Below are positions 42,446-51,436 of a stretch of DNA of 64,000 bases, piece after piece (positions within the stretch are counted from its first letter, which is position 1; each line of letters starts with the position of its first letter). Under the pieces are notes generated by a model. That model had not been told where the DNA came from, did not search any database, and was given only the letters and a program-made list of their open reading frames with translations. The DNA is taken from positions 15,938 to 79,937 of the forward strand of contig JBEKGJ010000018.1 in assembly GCA_050012855.1 (NCBI GenBank), in the 5' to 3' direction. This DNA comes from JAJXZJ01 sp050012855. Lineage in GTDB: Bacteria; Verrucomicrobiota; Verrucomicrobiia; Limisphaerales; J093. Both the position numbers and the translations under genes were made by a program.

Positions 42446-43901
42446 TGCTGCCTCCCTCGCTCCAGTGAAAGTCGAACGTGAACTGCATCGGGGGTTTGCC
42501 GCTGATCAGGTCCACGTGGGGATCGTTGACATGGGACGCGGCCCGCAGTTTGTCCACCACCCGGAGCAGGGCTGCCTGGTCGCTGGCCGTGCCGGTGCAG
42601 CGCACGGCGGCCTCCTCGCGAATTTCGATCGTCTTGGCGGTGACGGACCCGTCCTCCGGGAACGCCTGGGTCAACTGCCGGAGCACGGTGAGGCTGCGCA
42701 GCGTTCGCGCGTGATCGGTCCAGGAGCGGAACTGGCGGATGTGCTGCTGGGCGTCTTCGATTTCATGCACCTGCGGCGAAATCCTGGCCCAATGGGAGTT
42801 GAACCGCCAGATTTGCACCTGCTGGAAGCCGAACAAGCCCACGACCAGCGCCGCGGCGGCGCCCGCCGACACGCCGACACGCTGCAGGGTGCCGGACGAA
42901 TAGCGTGCGACCAATCGTTGCCAGGCCGTGATGCGCGGTGGCAGGAACTCGAATTGCGCCGGCCGGTCCACCAGGCGCGCCGCAGCCAGGCTGAAGGCCG
43001 GCGAAACCGCCGTGCCCGCCGGCAACGTGACGCCAAACTCGCCCGCCGGATAACCGGTCACCACCTCGACCGACATGCCCAGCGGCTGCAGCCGCAACTC
43101 GACTTCGTCCGCCAGGCTCTCCGCCAGCTCGCGCGGACCGAAGATGCGCACCCGGCGGAGGGTGGAACGGAACTGCTCGGGCAACTGCCCGAGCGTGATC
43201 CGCACCTCGCGGGCCACCAGATCCGCATGCACCACCCGCGTGCTACCCTCCGTTTCAACCGCCCCTTCCAGGCTGCGCAGGGCCGCCAGGCCGCCGCCGC
43301 CCGTGACCTGGAGCCCCACGTAGCTCTCGCCAATGGTCAGGGCCAGGACGCCGTTCGCCGCCTCGGTGTTGGCGGGTTGCAGGGCGCACAGGCCGAGGGA
43401 AAAGCTGAGGGGGCGGAGTTGCGCGGCGCGGAGCACCCGATCGAGGGGTTCGACCTGGTTCCGGGGGACACCGAGCAAGGTCACGTGGGCGGGGCTGCCC
43501 GGCACCTGGAAGCGCGAGGTGGTCAACATCAGGGTTGCCACATCGCACGGGAAGCCGCGTTCCGCTTCGATCTGGAGCAACCCCGGCACCTCGGCCTCGG
43601 GCAGTTCCGCCGGCAGCGTGGTGTGCGTGACGAGGGCCCATTTCAACGGCAGGCACACAACGCAGTGCCGTTCACGCACGCCGGCGGCGGTGAGGTGGTT
43701 GCGAATCTCCCGGCCCACCAGTTCCGGATCGCCCGTGAGCGGATCGAGCGAGAGGGTCACGGACAAGGTCTGTTGGACCTGGACCGAGCCGTTGACGCGC
43801 CGGAGCACCACGCCGTCGAGACGACTGCCGTCCAGCGCCAGGCCGAGCAGGCTCGTGAGGCGTTTCGGTTTGAACGGACCGATTTTCCGCAGATTGATCA
43901 T
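42435..43901 (-). CDS. gspL: GspL-like protein (PilM-like plus PilN-like)
   Basis: 488 residues from ATG 43901. Residues 1-~330 resemble the actin-like PilM/GspL cytoplasmic domain (LLGLALDGSRLDGVVLRRVN; CVVCLPLKWALVTHTTLPAE; LALTIGESYVGLQVTGGGGL; ARLVDRPAQFEFLPPRI). A TM helix lies at ~345-365 (VSAGAAAALVVGLFGFQQVQ), then a coiled-coil and a PilN-like periplasmic ferredoxin fold (AASHVNDPHVDLISGKPPMQ). GspL anchors the GspE ATPase to the platform. Its ATG overlaps the gspK stop by four bases. Longer upstream readings cross gspK and are not used. Confidence 0.8.
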   Translation of the reverse strand: MINLRKIGPFKPKRLTSLLGLALDGSRLDGVVLRRVNGSVQVQQTLSVTLSLDPLTGDPELVGREIRNHLTAAGVRERHCVVCLPLKWALVTHTTLPAELPEAEVPGLLQIEAERGFPCDVATLMLTTSRFQVPGSPAHVTLLGVPRNQVEPLDRVLRAAQLRPLSFSLGLCALQPANTEAANGVLALTIGESYVGLQVTGGGGLAALRSLEGAVETEGSTRVVHADLVAREVRITLGQLPEQFRSTLRRVRIFGPRELAESLADEVELRLQPLGMSVEVVTGYPAGEFGVTLPAGTAVSPAFSLAAARLVDRPAQFEFLPPRITAWQRLVARYSSGTLQRVGVSAGAAAALVVGLFGFQQVQIWRFNSHWARISPQVHEIEDAQQHIRQFRSWTDHARTLRSLTVLRQLTQAFPEDGSVTAKTIEIREEAAVRCTGTASDQAALLRVVDKLRAASHVNDPHVDLISGKPPMQFTFDFHWSEGGSNEN

Positions 43902-45304
43902 CGCGTATCCTTTGTCACCCAGGTCTGGCGAACATATCGGCCGAGCGCCCAGCCGAGCTGGCTCAGGTCCTGCCGATAGATGATTTGGGGCGTACCGGTG
44001 CTGGTGTCGAACACAAACTTGACCCGCCGGTAACCTCGCGCATACGGGCCAAGCGCCGCCACATCGGCGGAAAACTGGTAACTTTGCGTGGTGATGTAAT
44101 CGCCCTCCGCGAGCGTGGTCAGGGCCGAAGTGCTCCCGCTGAGGGCGTCGCGCACCCAGGCGATCGAAGTCAGGGTGTTCGGGTTGCTTTGGCGGTAGTT
44201 GAGTAGTTGCTGCACGGTGTCCGAGGTCATGCCCGGCAGGCAGTTCAGCACGGCGGCGCTGGCGGTGTTGACGTTGATCCGCCCCGTGAGGTAACTGCCG
44301 TTCGTCACCGTGATCGCGCCGGCGATCAGCGCAAACTGATCGGCCGTCATGTTGATCCTCCCGCTGCATTGGATGAAGAAGTTCAGCGGACTGGCAAACG
44401 TCGCATTCGTCGGCGGCGGAGGCGGGGGCTGACCGGGACGCGGAGGGGGGGTAACGGGTGGTGCAAAGGCGGTCCGAAAACTGGTGGCCATCGCGGCGCT
44501 GATGTTCGTCTGTATGAGCCCGGCAAGACTGCCGATGGCGGCGCTATCCAGACTCGAGATGTTCACGCGGGCGGTGCCGTCCGCCTGCGTGTTGGGCTCG
44601 CGGCTATACACCGTGAAATACTCCAGCAGGCCGGAGTCGAGCTGGTTGTTGCGGTTGGTGTCCACTTCACTGGGGTCGAGGGCGCCGTTGAGGTTGAGGT
44701 CCTCGCCAAACAAGGTGGACAGGTCCATGCCATAAATGAGCCGGAGTTCCCCAACGGTTTCATAAGGGGCGTTCTTGCACAAGTAGGACGGATTCATCTG
44801 CAAATAGACGGTGGGCCCGTCACCATTGGCGGAGGCGGTGCCGTTGGTGTTGCGCCAGTCCACGATGTTCGCGGCCAGTTCGGCGGACATGTTGGTGATC
44901 ATGCCGATCATGGAAGCGGTCGCCGAGTTGAGGTTGAGCTTGCCGCCCTCGTCCACCAGGCCGAAGAAAACCTGGTCGGGTTGAACTTGATTGGTCGGCC
45001 CCGCCCGGCCAATGAGCCAGAAATGGGCTTCCCCCACCGGCACTGCCTCGCAGTAGTAGGTGGTCACATCAGGCACGAGGCCATTGGTCGCCCGGAGGGT
45101 CAGCATGGCGCTAACATAGTGGGCGGCGCCCTCAATCGCCTGATCGGCGGCCATGGCGGCCACGCGGTTGTCCGAGGCGCGGAGTTCGAACGACATCGAA
45201 TTGGCAAAGTAGAGCGCGATGATGACCAGCCCGAGGGCGATCCACAGCACAATGACCAGGACGGAACCATCCTGGGACGGGCGGGGGGAACGGCCGGTCT
45301 TCAT
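43898..45304 (-). CDS. gspK: minor pseudopilin GspK
   Basis: 468 residues from ATG 45304. A type III prepilin-like leader ends at G-S (RPSQDGSVLVIVLWIALGLV) and, as in other GspK, lacks the Glu at +5. The long soluble part shows the GspK SAM-like region (FGLVDEGGKLNLNSATASMI, VNVNTASAAVLNCLPGMTSD) and Ca-type acidic turns (GEDLNLNGALDPSEVDTNRN). A Pro-rich loop (PPPRPGQPPPPPPT) at ~300 is unusual. GspK tips the pseudopilus. Four-base overlap with gspJ. Confidence 0.85.
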   Translation of the reverse strand: MKTGRSPRPSQDGSVLVIVLWIALGLVIIALYFANSMSFELRASDNRVAAMAADQAIEGAAHYVSAMLTLRATNGLVPDVTTYYCEAVPVGEAHFWLIGRAGPTNQVQPDQVFFGLVDEGGKLNLNSATASMIGMITNMSAELAANIVDWRNTNGTASANGDGPTVYLQMNPSYLCKNAPYETVGELRLIYGMDLSTLFGEDLNLNGALDPSEVDTNRNNQLDSGLLEYFTVYSREPNTQADGTARVNISSLDSAAIGSLAGLIQTNISAAMATSFRTAFAPPVTPPPRPGQPPPPPPTNATFASPLNFFIQCSGRINMTADQFALIAGAITVTNGSYLTGRINVNTASAAVLNCLPGMTSDTVQQLLNYRQSNPNTLTSIAWVRDALSGSTSALTTLAEGDYITTQSYQFSADVAALGPYARGYRRVKFVFDTSTGTPQIIYRQDLSQLGWALGRYVRQTWVTKDTR

Positions 45305-46071
45305 GAATTGGTGGTCGAGGTGGTGTTGGTGGTGGACTGGATCACCAGCGGGACCAGCAGTTCCATCGGCTGGCGGTTGACATCGTTGGGTCCGGGGTTT
45401 TCGCTGGCGAGCAGGAGGCGCACGCGAACGGCCAGCGGCAGGTTGGTGTCCCCGTTGCTCGTGTCCCAGGAGTTGCGCCATTGCGTGCCGTCGTAGAAAA
45501 GAAATTCGAACCGGGCGATGTTGCCCAGCAGGCGCTGGGACTGCGAGGCCGGCGTGCTGACCGCGAGCAGATTGCGGTTGACGGTGCGCGTGAGGTCCTT
45601 GCCCAAGGCGTGCAAGGGATCCGCCGGCGCCACCAGTCGGTAATTGACCTCCTGCACGTCCCCGAACGGCTCGGTGTCACTGAGGGCGCCGCCGGTGGTG
45701 AAGAAATCCAGGCTGCCAACGTCGGCGGCGCTCAACGTGCTGGGCTGCGCCATCGCGGCGCCGGTAGTGCTGCCGCTGCTGCTGTTCCGGTTGGCCACGC
45801 TGCTGCTCCCGGTGCCGCTCTTGAAATCGCCGATGAGCCCTCCGTCGGGGGGCATCGCCCCCACCAGGTCGCGACGCAGGACGGCCATGGCCTGGTTGAC
45901 CGGCAGCTCGGCCGCGACGGCCGCGGTAGTGCGATCGCGCAAACGCAGGGCGCTGTAAAACACCGTGTTGATCGCCACCAGCACGATGGCGAAGATCGCC
46001 GTGGCCAGCAGCAGTTCGAGCAGCGTGAAGGCGCGGCGGCCGCGCCCGGTGGATGGGGGCGCGGTTCTCAT
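45301..46071 (-). CDS. gspJ: minor pseudopilin GspJ
   Basis: 256 residues. The prepilin signal GRGRRAFTLLELLLATAIFA has Glu at +5 but Ala rather than Gly at -1. Helix, then LRRDLVGAMPPDGGLIGDF, NIARFEFLFYDGTQWRNSW and VRVRLLLASE, as in GspJ. A Ser/Gly/Thr-rich loop is present at ~95-115. Four-base overlaps with gspI and gspK. Confidence 0.82.
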   Translation of the reverse strand: MRTAPPSTGRGRRAFTLLELLLATAIFAIVLVAINTVFYSALRLRDRTTAAVAAELPVNQAMAVLRRDLVGAMPPDGGLIGDFKSGTGSSSVANRNSSSGSTTGAAMAQPSTLSAADVGSLDFFTTGGALSDTEPFGDVQEVNYRLVAPADPLHALGKDLTRTVNRNLLAVSTPASQSQRLLGNIARFEFLFYDGTQWRNSWDTSNGDTNLPLAVRVRLLLASENPGPNDVNRQPMELLVPLVIQSTTNTTSTTNS

Positions 46072-46583
46072 TGGGCCGTCTGCGGGTTAACGAGGGTGCT
46101 CTCGCGGACGCTGAACTCCTGGCTCTGGACCACATAGGTCACTTCGACGGTGAGCAGGTTCATCGTCACCTGGTTGGCGGTGGACTGGTCAACGGTGGGC
46201 TGGCTCGCGATTGCCACGCCCATGCCCGATGAACTGGTCAACGTCTGGTTCGTCAACGCTTGATTCCATTGTTCGCTGCGCAGCGACCAACGGTAGCTCC
46301 GGTCATCCTCGATCACGACGCCGCTCTGCATGGACTGGTTCCAGTTCGTGGTGACAATGCTCTCGTTCAGCAAACGGTCGGCCACGCGCGCCGCCTCGGC
46401 CTTGCGCACCGCCACCACGCCGGCGCGGCTGGCCACCTGCAGTCCCTGCATCGCCACCGGGATGACGATGGCCATGAACAACAAGGCCGCCAGCACCTCG
46501 GCAAGCGTGAAGCCGGCTTGCGCCCGCTCCCGCCGGCCGGGCCTACCGGGCGGCCGGGTTGGCGAGCGGGGATTGAATTTCAT
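46068..46583 (-). CDS. gspI: minor pseudopilin GspI
   Basis: 171 residues. After a Pro/Arg-rich leader, AQAGFTLAEVLAALLFMAIV is a standard prepilin signal (G-F, Glu +5), then VRKAEAARVADRLLNESIVT and the GspI-like sheet (LLTVEVTYVVQSQEFSVRES). It overlaps gspH by 41 bases. Confidence 0.82.
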   Translation of the reverse strand: MKFNPRSPTRPPGRPGRRERAQAGFTLAEVLAALLFMAIVIPVAMQGLQVASRAGVVAVRKAEAARVADRLLNESIVTTNWNQSMQSGVVIEDDRSYRWSLRSEQWNQALTNQTLTSSSGMGVAIASQPTVDQSTANQVTMNLLTVEVTYVVQSQEFSVRESTLVNPQTAQ

Positions 46584-47157
46584 AATTCATCCGGTTGACC
46601 GATTGGGCCACGGACACCTGCCGCCCGTCCTGGTCGGCCAGTTGCACCGACTGCGGGCTGGTGTCGCCGATGCTGCCGTCCGGGAGGAAGCGGATTTGGG
46701 GCAGATTGCCGCGCTCGTTCCGGAGGTTGACCACGGGCCGCGCCACGCTGCGCCCGGTGATCGGATTGACGCCTGCATTGGCGTTGGTGCGGGTGGTAAG
46801 GTTCGGCACCGCCATGTTCACATCCTTGCTCAACTCGAACTCGAGCGCCCGGGGATCCTGATCCTCATAGGTCGGTTCGGCCGCCAAACCATAGCGGCGC
46901 TGCGGGGCGTCCAGCCAGAGGATCATCGGCAACCCTTCCGAAACCGCGCGGCTCTGGCCCGCGCGCGTAAGGCCCAGCAACCGTTGCGCCTCGGAATCGA
47001 GCGAGCGGGCGCGAAAGAAATTGCCCAGCGATGGCGCCGCGATGCCCAGCACCACCGTGAGCAGCGCCATCACCATCAGCAGCTCGACGAGCGTAAACGC
47101 CCGCGCCGGCGCGACCCGGATCGCCCTGCTTGCCTGATGGCGGCTGGTGAAGGTCAT
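46543..47157 (-). CDS. gspH: minor pseudopilin GspH
   Basis: 204 residues. Leader APARAFTLVELLMVMALLTV has Glu +5 and Ala at -1. LDSEAQRLLGLTRAGQSRAV is the GspH helix, followed by MILWLDAPQRRYGLA and PQIRFLPDGSIGDTSPQSVQ, the GspH sheet. It is separated from gspG by 75 bases that can form a hairpin. Confidence 0.8.
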   Translation of the reverse strand: MTFTSRHQASRAIRVAPARAFTLVELLMVMALLTVVLGIAAPSLGNFFRARSLDSEAQRLLGLTRAGQSRAVSEGLPMILWLDAPQRRYGLAAEPTYEDQDPRALEFELSKDVNMAVPNLTTRTNANAGVNPITGRSVARPVVNLRNERGNLPQIRFLPDGSIGDTSPQSVQLADQDGRQVSVAQSVNRMNYEIQSPLANPAAR

Positions 47158-47195
47158 GGTGGTTTTAGCGTGGCGGTCAGTTCGGTGGAGCAGCA

Positions 47196-47221
47196 GGAGG
47201 AAGCGCCCGTCGGGCTTCTCC
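47196..47221 (-). promoter_or_regulatory. intra-operon hairpin between gspG and gspH
   Basis: GGA-G-GAAGC-G-CCCG and CGGGCTTC-TCC can pair with two bulges around a one-base core (coordinates on the plus strand). It lies downstream of gspG, the gene for the major pseudopilin. Such structures often stabilise the upstream mRNA segment, which would raise GspG relative to the minor pseudopilins. Confidence 0.3.
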
Positions 47222-47232
47222 GGCCGGGGCCC

Positions 47233-47682
47233 TCACCGCTTCTGCGTCCAGTTGGCAATGTCGTCCTCGGTGCCCGAGCGCCCATCGAAGCCCATGGAAC
47301 TCAGATCGTAGGAGGTCGGGTTATGCCGGCCGGGACATTCGTAAATGTAGTCGTTGTTCCAGGGATCCTTGGGAACTTCCTTGATGTAAGGCCCGTGCCA
47401 GTTCTGCGCGTCGCGCGGCTGCTGGACCAGGTCGAACAGTCCGTTTTTGCCCTTGGGATAATAGCCGTTGTCCACCTCGAAGACATCGAGCGCCGTGCTA
47501 AACGCGGCGATCTGGGTTTTCGCCGCGGTCTGGCGGGCCCGTTCGCCCGTCCCGGCGAACTTGGGCACGACAATGCCGGCCAGAATGCCCAAGATTACGA
47601 GCACCAGCAGCAGTTCGATGAGCGTGAAGCCCTGCGGCGCGCGACGCCCGTTGCGGATGGTTTGATGGGATTTGCAGTTCAT
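47233..47682 (-). CDS. gspG: major pseudopilin GspG
   Basis: 149 residues. RAPQGFTLIELLLVLVILGI is the classical prepilin signal (G-F, Glu +5). The GspG C-terminal signature follows: VDNGYYPKGKNGLFDLVQQP, GPYIKEVPKDPWNNDYIYEC, YDLSSMGFDGRSGTEDDIAN, including the calcium-site region. It forms the pseudopilus shaft. It starts 21 bases after gspF. Confidence 0.95.
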   Translation of the reverse strand: MNCKSHQTIRNGRRAPQGFTLIELLLVLVILGILAGIVVPKFAGTGERARQTAAKTQIAAFSTALDVFEVDNGYYPKGKNGLFDLVQQPRDAQNWHGPYIKEVPKDPWNNDYIYECPGRHNPTSYDLSSMGFDGRSGTEDDIANWTQKR

Positions 47683-47703
47683 ACTCTCAACCTCGCTTTG
47701 GAG

Positions 47704-48948
47704 TTATTTGATGTGTTCTTGCAGCGTAAAGATCGGCAGCACCATGCTGATGAAAATGGTGCCGATGAAACCGGCGATCAGGAAGAGCATCAACGGTTCG
47801 GCAAACGACACCGCCGTCTTCAGCTCCCGGTCCAGGTCCACCTCGGTCACGTTGGCGATGCGCACCAACTCGGCATCGAGCCGGCCGCTTTCCTCCGCCA
47901 CCGAAATCATTTCGAGCACCGAGCCGGTGAACAACCCTTTGCAGTCCGCCAGGCTGGCCCCCAACTGCCCGCCCTGCTGGACCCGCTCGATCGAGTTGGT
48001 CACGGCATCCACGAGCACCTGGTTGCCGATGGATTTCCGGGCCACATTCAAGCCCTGCACCAGCGGCACGCCCGCGCCCAGCAGCGTGCCCAGCATCCGG
48101 CAGAACCGGGACATGGCGAACTGCGCCACCAGCGGCCCGACGAGCGGCGCGCGCAGAATCAACCCTTCCCAGGTCCGCCTTCCCTTCTCCGAGGTGAACC
48201 AGTTTCGCACCAGGAAAACCGCCACGACCGCCGCCGCCGCCACAAACAGACCGTAACGGCGAACCACCTCGCTCAACCCGACGACGATCTGCGTCGCCAT
48301 CGGCAAGCTCGCGCCAAACCCGGCGAACACGCTCTGGAACCGGGGAATGAAGAACGTCAGCAGAAAAATCACCACGCCCAGTGCCAGGACCAACAGGATG
48401 GTCGGGTAGAGCATCGCGGTCATCACCTTGGATTTCAGATCCTTCTCCCGCGCCTGGAAATCCGCGATCTGGCCCAGCACGACATCAAGGAAACCACCCG
48501 TTTCGCCCGCCTGCACCATGGCCACATAGACGCGCGGGAAAGTCTTGGGCGACTGCGCCATGGCGTCCGCCAGCGACATGCCGTCCACGACCAGACCATG
48601 AATCTCCTTCCATTTCGCCGCGGCGGCCGGCGCGCTGGCTTCCCTGTAGAGGATGACCAGGGCGCGGCTCAGCGGCACGCCGGCCGCCAGCAGGCTCGAC
48701 AGCAACCGGGTGAAACTCTCGAGTTCCCGCGCGGACACCTTCTCGGAACGACCGCCCAGGGACAATGAACCCAGGGAAAAGGATAGCTTGCCGTCGTCGG
48801 CGCCGGCGGCGGCCTGCTCCACGAGGTTCACCGGCCGCAACCCCAGGCTCTCGATCTGCCGCAACGCCTCCGGCCGGCCAGCGGCCTCAAGCTGGCCTTG
48901 GTCCAGGCCGCCATCGGCCTTAAGGGCTTTATATTGGAAACGGGGCAT
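47704..48948 (-). CDS. gspF: inner-membrane platform protein GspF
   Basis: 414 residues. MPRFQYKALKADGGLDQGQL opens the family; two T2SSF domains (LLSSLLAAGVPLSRALVILY and FCRMLGTLLGAGVPLVQGLN) each with transmembrane helices (LYPTILLVLALGVVIFLLTF; LMLFLIAGFIGTIFISMVLP). It anchors the pseudopilus-assembly machine. It lies 12 bases after gspE. Confidence 0.95.
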   Translation of the reverse strand: MPRFQYKALKADGGLDQGQLEAAGRPEALRQIESLGLRPVNLVEQAAAGADDGKLSFSLGSLSLGGRSEKVSARELESFTRLLSSLLAAGVPLSRALVILYREASAPAAAAKWKEIHGLVVDGMSLADAMAQSPKTFPRVYVAMVQAGETGGFLDVVLGQIADFQAREKDLKSKVMTAMLYPTILLVLALGVVIFLLTFFIPRFQSVFAGFGASLPMATQIVVGLSEVVRRYGLFVAAAAVVAVFLVRNWFTSEKGRRTWEGLILRAPLVGPLVAQFAMSRFCRMLGTLLGAGVPLVQGLNVARKSIGNQVLVDAVTNSIERVQQGGQLGASLADCKGLFTGSVLEMISVAEESGRLDAELVRIANVTEVDLDRELKTAVSFAEPLMLFLIAGFIGTIFISMVLPIFTLQEHIK

Positions 48949-48960
48949 GGCGGGTCAGAA

Positions 48961-50766
48961 TTACGAACGCTTTACGGCAACGGCGGGTGCGGCCACCGGT
49001 TTCTCGGCGCCGTCCTCCGGCTCGGCCTTGATCTTCGTGGTCTGGGCCACTTCCTTGGCCGTGGTCACGCTCAGCACTTCTTCCACGGTGGTGATGCCCA
49101 TGCGAACCAGCCGCCAGCCGTCCTCGGCGAGGGTGCGCATGCCGGCGCGCCGCGCCGCGTCACGGATGACGTCGCTCGAGGCGTTTTTCAAGATCAGGGC
49201 GCGCGTCTCGTTGTCGGAATCCATCCACTCGAAGATCGCGTGCCGGCCGTAGAAGCCGGTGTTGCGGCACTCGCGGCAGCCGACCGAGCGGTAGATGGGC
49301 GTGTTGGCCGGGATGCCCACGGTTTGCTTGAAGGCGAAGGCGGCAGGTGAAGTGTCCACCTGCTTGCAATGCGGGCAGAGGACGCGCACGAGTCGCTGGG
49401 CCAGCACGGCTTCCAGCGAGGAGGCGACCAGGTAGGGTTCGATGCCCATGTCCACCAGGCGGGTGAGCGCCCCGGGAGCGTCATTGGTGTGGAGCGTGGA
49501 AAAGACGAGATGGCCGGTGAGCGAGGCCTGGACGGCGATCTGCGCGGTTTCGTGATCGCGAATTTCGCCGATCAGAATCACATCGGGGTCGTGGCGCAGG
49601 ATCGAGCGCAGACCGCGGGCGAAAGTAAGCCCGGCCTTTTCGGAAACTTGAATCTGATTGACGCCCTTGAGCTGGTATTCTACCGGGTCCTCAATCGTGA
49701 TGATCTTGCGGACCGCATCGTTGATGGTGTTGAGGGCCGTATAGAGCGTCGAGGTTTTGCCGCTGCCCGTCGGTCCGGTGACGAGGATGATGCCGTGGGG
49801 CATTTGCAGGACGCGCTCGAAGCACTCGAGTTCGCGGCCGTCCATGCCCAGCTCCCGCATGCCGCGGAGGGTGGCGTTTTGCCGCAGCAGGCGCATCACC
49901 ACGGCTTCGCCGTGGAGCATCGGAATCACGGACACGCGGATGTCCACCTCGGCGTCGTCAATGCGGATCTTGATGCGGCCGTCCTGGGGCAGACGTTTTT
50001 CGGCGATGTTGAGGTGGCTGAGAATCTTGACGCGGGAGACGATGGCCGGCTGGAAGCGTTTGATCTGGGCCGGCACCGGCACCTCCTGCAACACGCCGTC
50101 AATGCGGTAGCGGATGCGGAACTCATCCTCGAAGGGTTCCAGGTGGATGTCCGAAGCCCGCAGCTCGATCGCGTCCCGGACCACCTGATTCACGAACCGG
50201 ATGATGGAGGCGTCTTCGGCCGCGTTGTCGAGGTCGTTGGACTCCTCGGCATTTTCGTCCACCACCTGCAGGGCCGACTCCTCGCCCAGGGTGCCGATGG
50301 TGTCGGCGCCGATACCCAGGCGCCGCTTGATTTCCCGTTGGATGGCCTCGGTGGAAGCCAGCACGGGCTTGAGGGTCAAGCCCGTCAGCGTTTTCAGGGT
50401 GTCCAGGCCCTGCGTGGCAAAGAGGCGGCTGGTGGCCACCTCCACCGTGCCGTTGACCCGCTGAAGCGGCAGCAACTCCTCCTTCAGCAGGATGCGGGCA
50501 GGAAACAGGGAGAGAAGCTGGCGGTCGGGCTCGACGTCATCCAGCGTGGTATAGGCGAGGTCGTATTCCTTCGCCAGCCAGCAGAGCGCATCCTCTTCGC
50601 TGCGAACGCCGCTGGCCGCACTGGAACGCACCAGCGCGGCGGCGTCCACCGCCGACAACTGTCGGGCGGCGACCATGCGGTCCAACAGCGCAGACAACGC
50701 CGCGTCCGGGGTCTTGCCCTCGGCCGCGGCCCGGACGGCCAGCTTCTCTGTCACACCTGTTTCCAT
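48961..50766 (-). CDS. gspE: type II secretion ATPase GspE
   Basis: 601 residues from ATG 50766 (a GTG at 50778 overlaps the previous stop codon and is the alternative). N-terminal MshEN-like domain (LLRSS/LCWLAKEYDLAYTTLDDV to ~170), then ASDIHLEPFEDEFRIRYRID, Walker A GPTGSGKTSTLYTAL near 335, EDPVEYQLKGVNQIQVSEKA, Walker B DPDVILIGEIRDHETAQIAV, LTGHLVFSTLHTNDAPGALT, the four-cysteine zinc site CPHCKQVD...CRECRNTGFY, and a charged C-terminal tail. Drives pseudopilus assembly. First core gene of the operon. Confidence 0.95.
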   Translation of the reverse strand: METGVTEKLAVRAAAEGKTPDAALSALLDRMVAARQLSAVDAAALVRSSAASGVRSEEDALCWLAKEYDLAYTTLDDVEPDRQLLSLFPARILLKEELLPLQRVNGTVEVATSRLFATQGLDTLKTLTGLTLKPVLASTEAIQREIKRRLGIGADTIGTLGEESALQVVDENAEESNDLDNAAEDASIIRFVNQVVRDAIELRASDIHLEPFEDEFRIRYRIDGVLQEVPVPAQIKRFQPAIVSRVKILSHLNIAEKRLPQDGRIKIRIDDAEVDIRVSVIPMLHGEAVVMRLLRQNATLRGMRELGMDGRELECFERVLQMPHGIILVTGPTGSGKTSTLYTALNTINDAVRKIITIEDPVEYQLKGVNQIQVSEKAGLTFARGLRSILRHDPDVILIGEIRDHETAQIAVQASLTGHLVFSTLHTNDAPGALTRLVDMGIEPYLVASSLEAVLAQRLVRVLCPHCKQVDTSPAAFAFKQTVGIPANTPIYRSVGCRECRNTGFYGRHAIFEWMDSDNETRALILKNASSDVIRDAARRAGMRTLAEDGWRLVRMGITTVEEVLSVTTAKEVAQTTKIKAEPEDGAEKPVAAPAVAVKRS

Positions 50767-50774
50767 TGCCGGAA

Positions 50775-51344
50775 TCACAGATAACCGTTGACGGTGGCGA
50801 TGGCTTCCTGCCGCGGGGTCAGCACCTTGCGGAGGTCGTCCTGCGCCTTCTCCAGCGCGGCTTGTTTCACCTTCCGCGAGGCGACGAATTTGTCGAGCGC
50901 GGCCTTCAACTCGGCCTTGCCCGCCTTGGCATCAATGGCCTTTTGCAACGCCTCGGCTTCCGGGCTTGGCGTGCCGAACATCCCACCGCGGCGGGCTCCC
51001 TGATTGCCTCCGCCCGGCGCGGCATTGTCGCCACCCTGGCGGCCGCCCCGACCGAACATGCCCCGTCCGCCCATCCCGCTCATCGCGTCCCGGCGGGCAT
51101 CCATGACTTTCTGGACGAGCGGCTGCATGGCCTGCCATTCGGTGTCATCCGTGACTTCAAGCTGCTCCTTCACCCGATCCATCATCCGCTGCTGAAACTG
51201 CGCAGGATCGAAATTCCGTCCTCCGCCTCCGCCTCCGCCCGGTCCACCCGGCGGTGGGGCGTCCTGAGCCAGGAGATTGCCCACCCCGAGACACAGCGCA
51301 AACGCGGCCCCGGCCGATACCAACACGCGACTTAGTTTTCTCAT
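50775..51344 (-). CDS. Spy/CpxP-like periplasmic protein, Gly-rich
   Basis: 189 residues from ATG 51344, with a strong Shine-Dalgarno (GAGGAAAG, two to eight bases before). Signal peptide (LSRVLVSAGAAFALCLGVGN), a PPGGPGGGGGGGRNF linker, then helices PAQFQQRMMDRVKEQLEVTD, EWQAMQPLVQKVMDARRDAM, a Gly/Arg/Met-rich loop, and LKAALDKFVASRKVKQAALE, AQDDLRKVLTPRQEAIATVN. LTPRQEA and the four-helix pattern resemble Spy/CpxP family stress chaperones. It is the promoter-proximal gene of the operon and overlaps the gspE GTG. It could be the periplasmic signal that the operon's kinase reads, by analogy with CpxP. Confidence 0.6.
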   Translation of the reverse strand: MRKLSRVLVSAGAAFALCLGVGNLLAQDAPPPGGPGGGGGGGRNFDPAQFQQRMMDRVKEQLEVTDDTEWQAMQPLVQKVMDARRDAMSGMGGRGMFGRGGRQGGDNAAPGGGNQGARRGGMFGTPSPEAEALQKAIDAKAGKAELKAALDKFVASRKVKQAALEKAQDDLRKVLTPRQEAIATVNGYL

Positions 51345-51436
51345 AACTTTCCTCTGTTTTCCTCTGGTTGCTTCGATTGTTCCTGTCAGCCCATGCGTGC
51401 GGCACATTACCGCCACCGGCTGTTGCCAGGCTTTGT

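Noticed and set aside
39265..43979. Long plus-strand ORFs opposite gspD, gspC, gspM and gspL
   Set aside because: No domain signatures, skewed Arg/Gln/His composition, fully antisense to recognised genes.
46330..48768. 812-codon plus-strand ORF opposite gspF, gspG, gspH and gspI
   Set aside because: Arg/His/Gly/Gln-rich shadow frame typical of high-GC DNA; the minus strand carries clear secretion genes with domain signatures.
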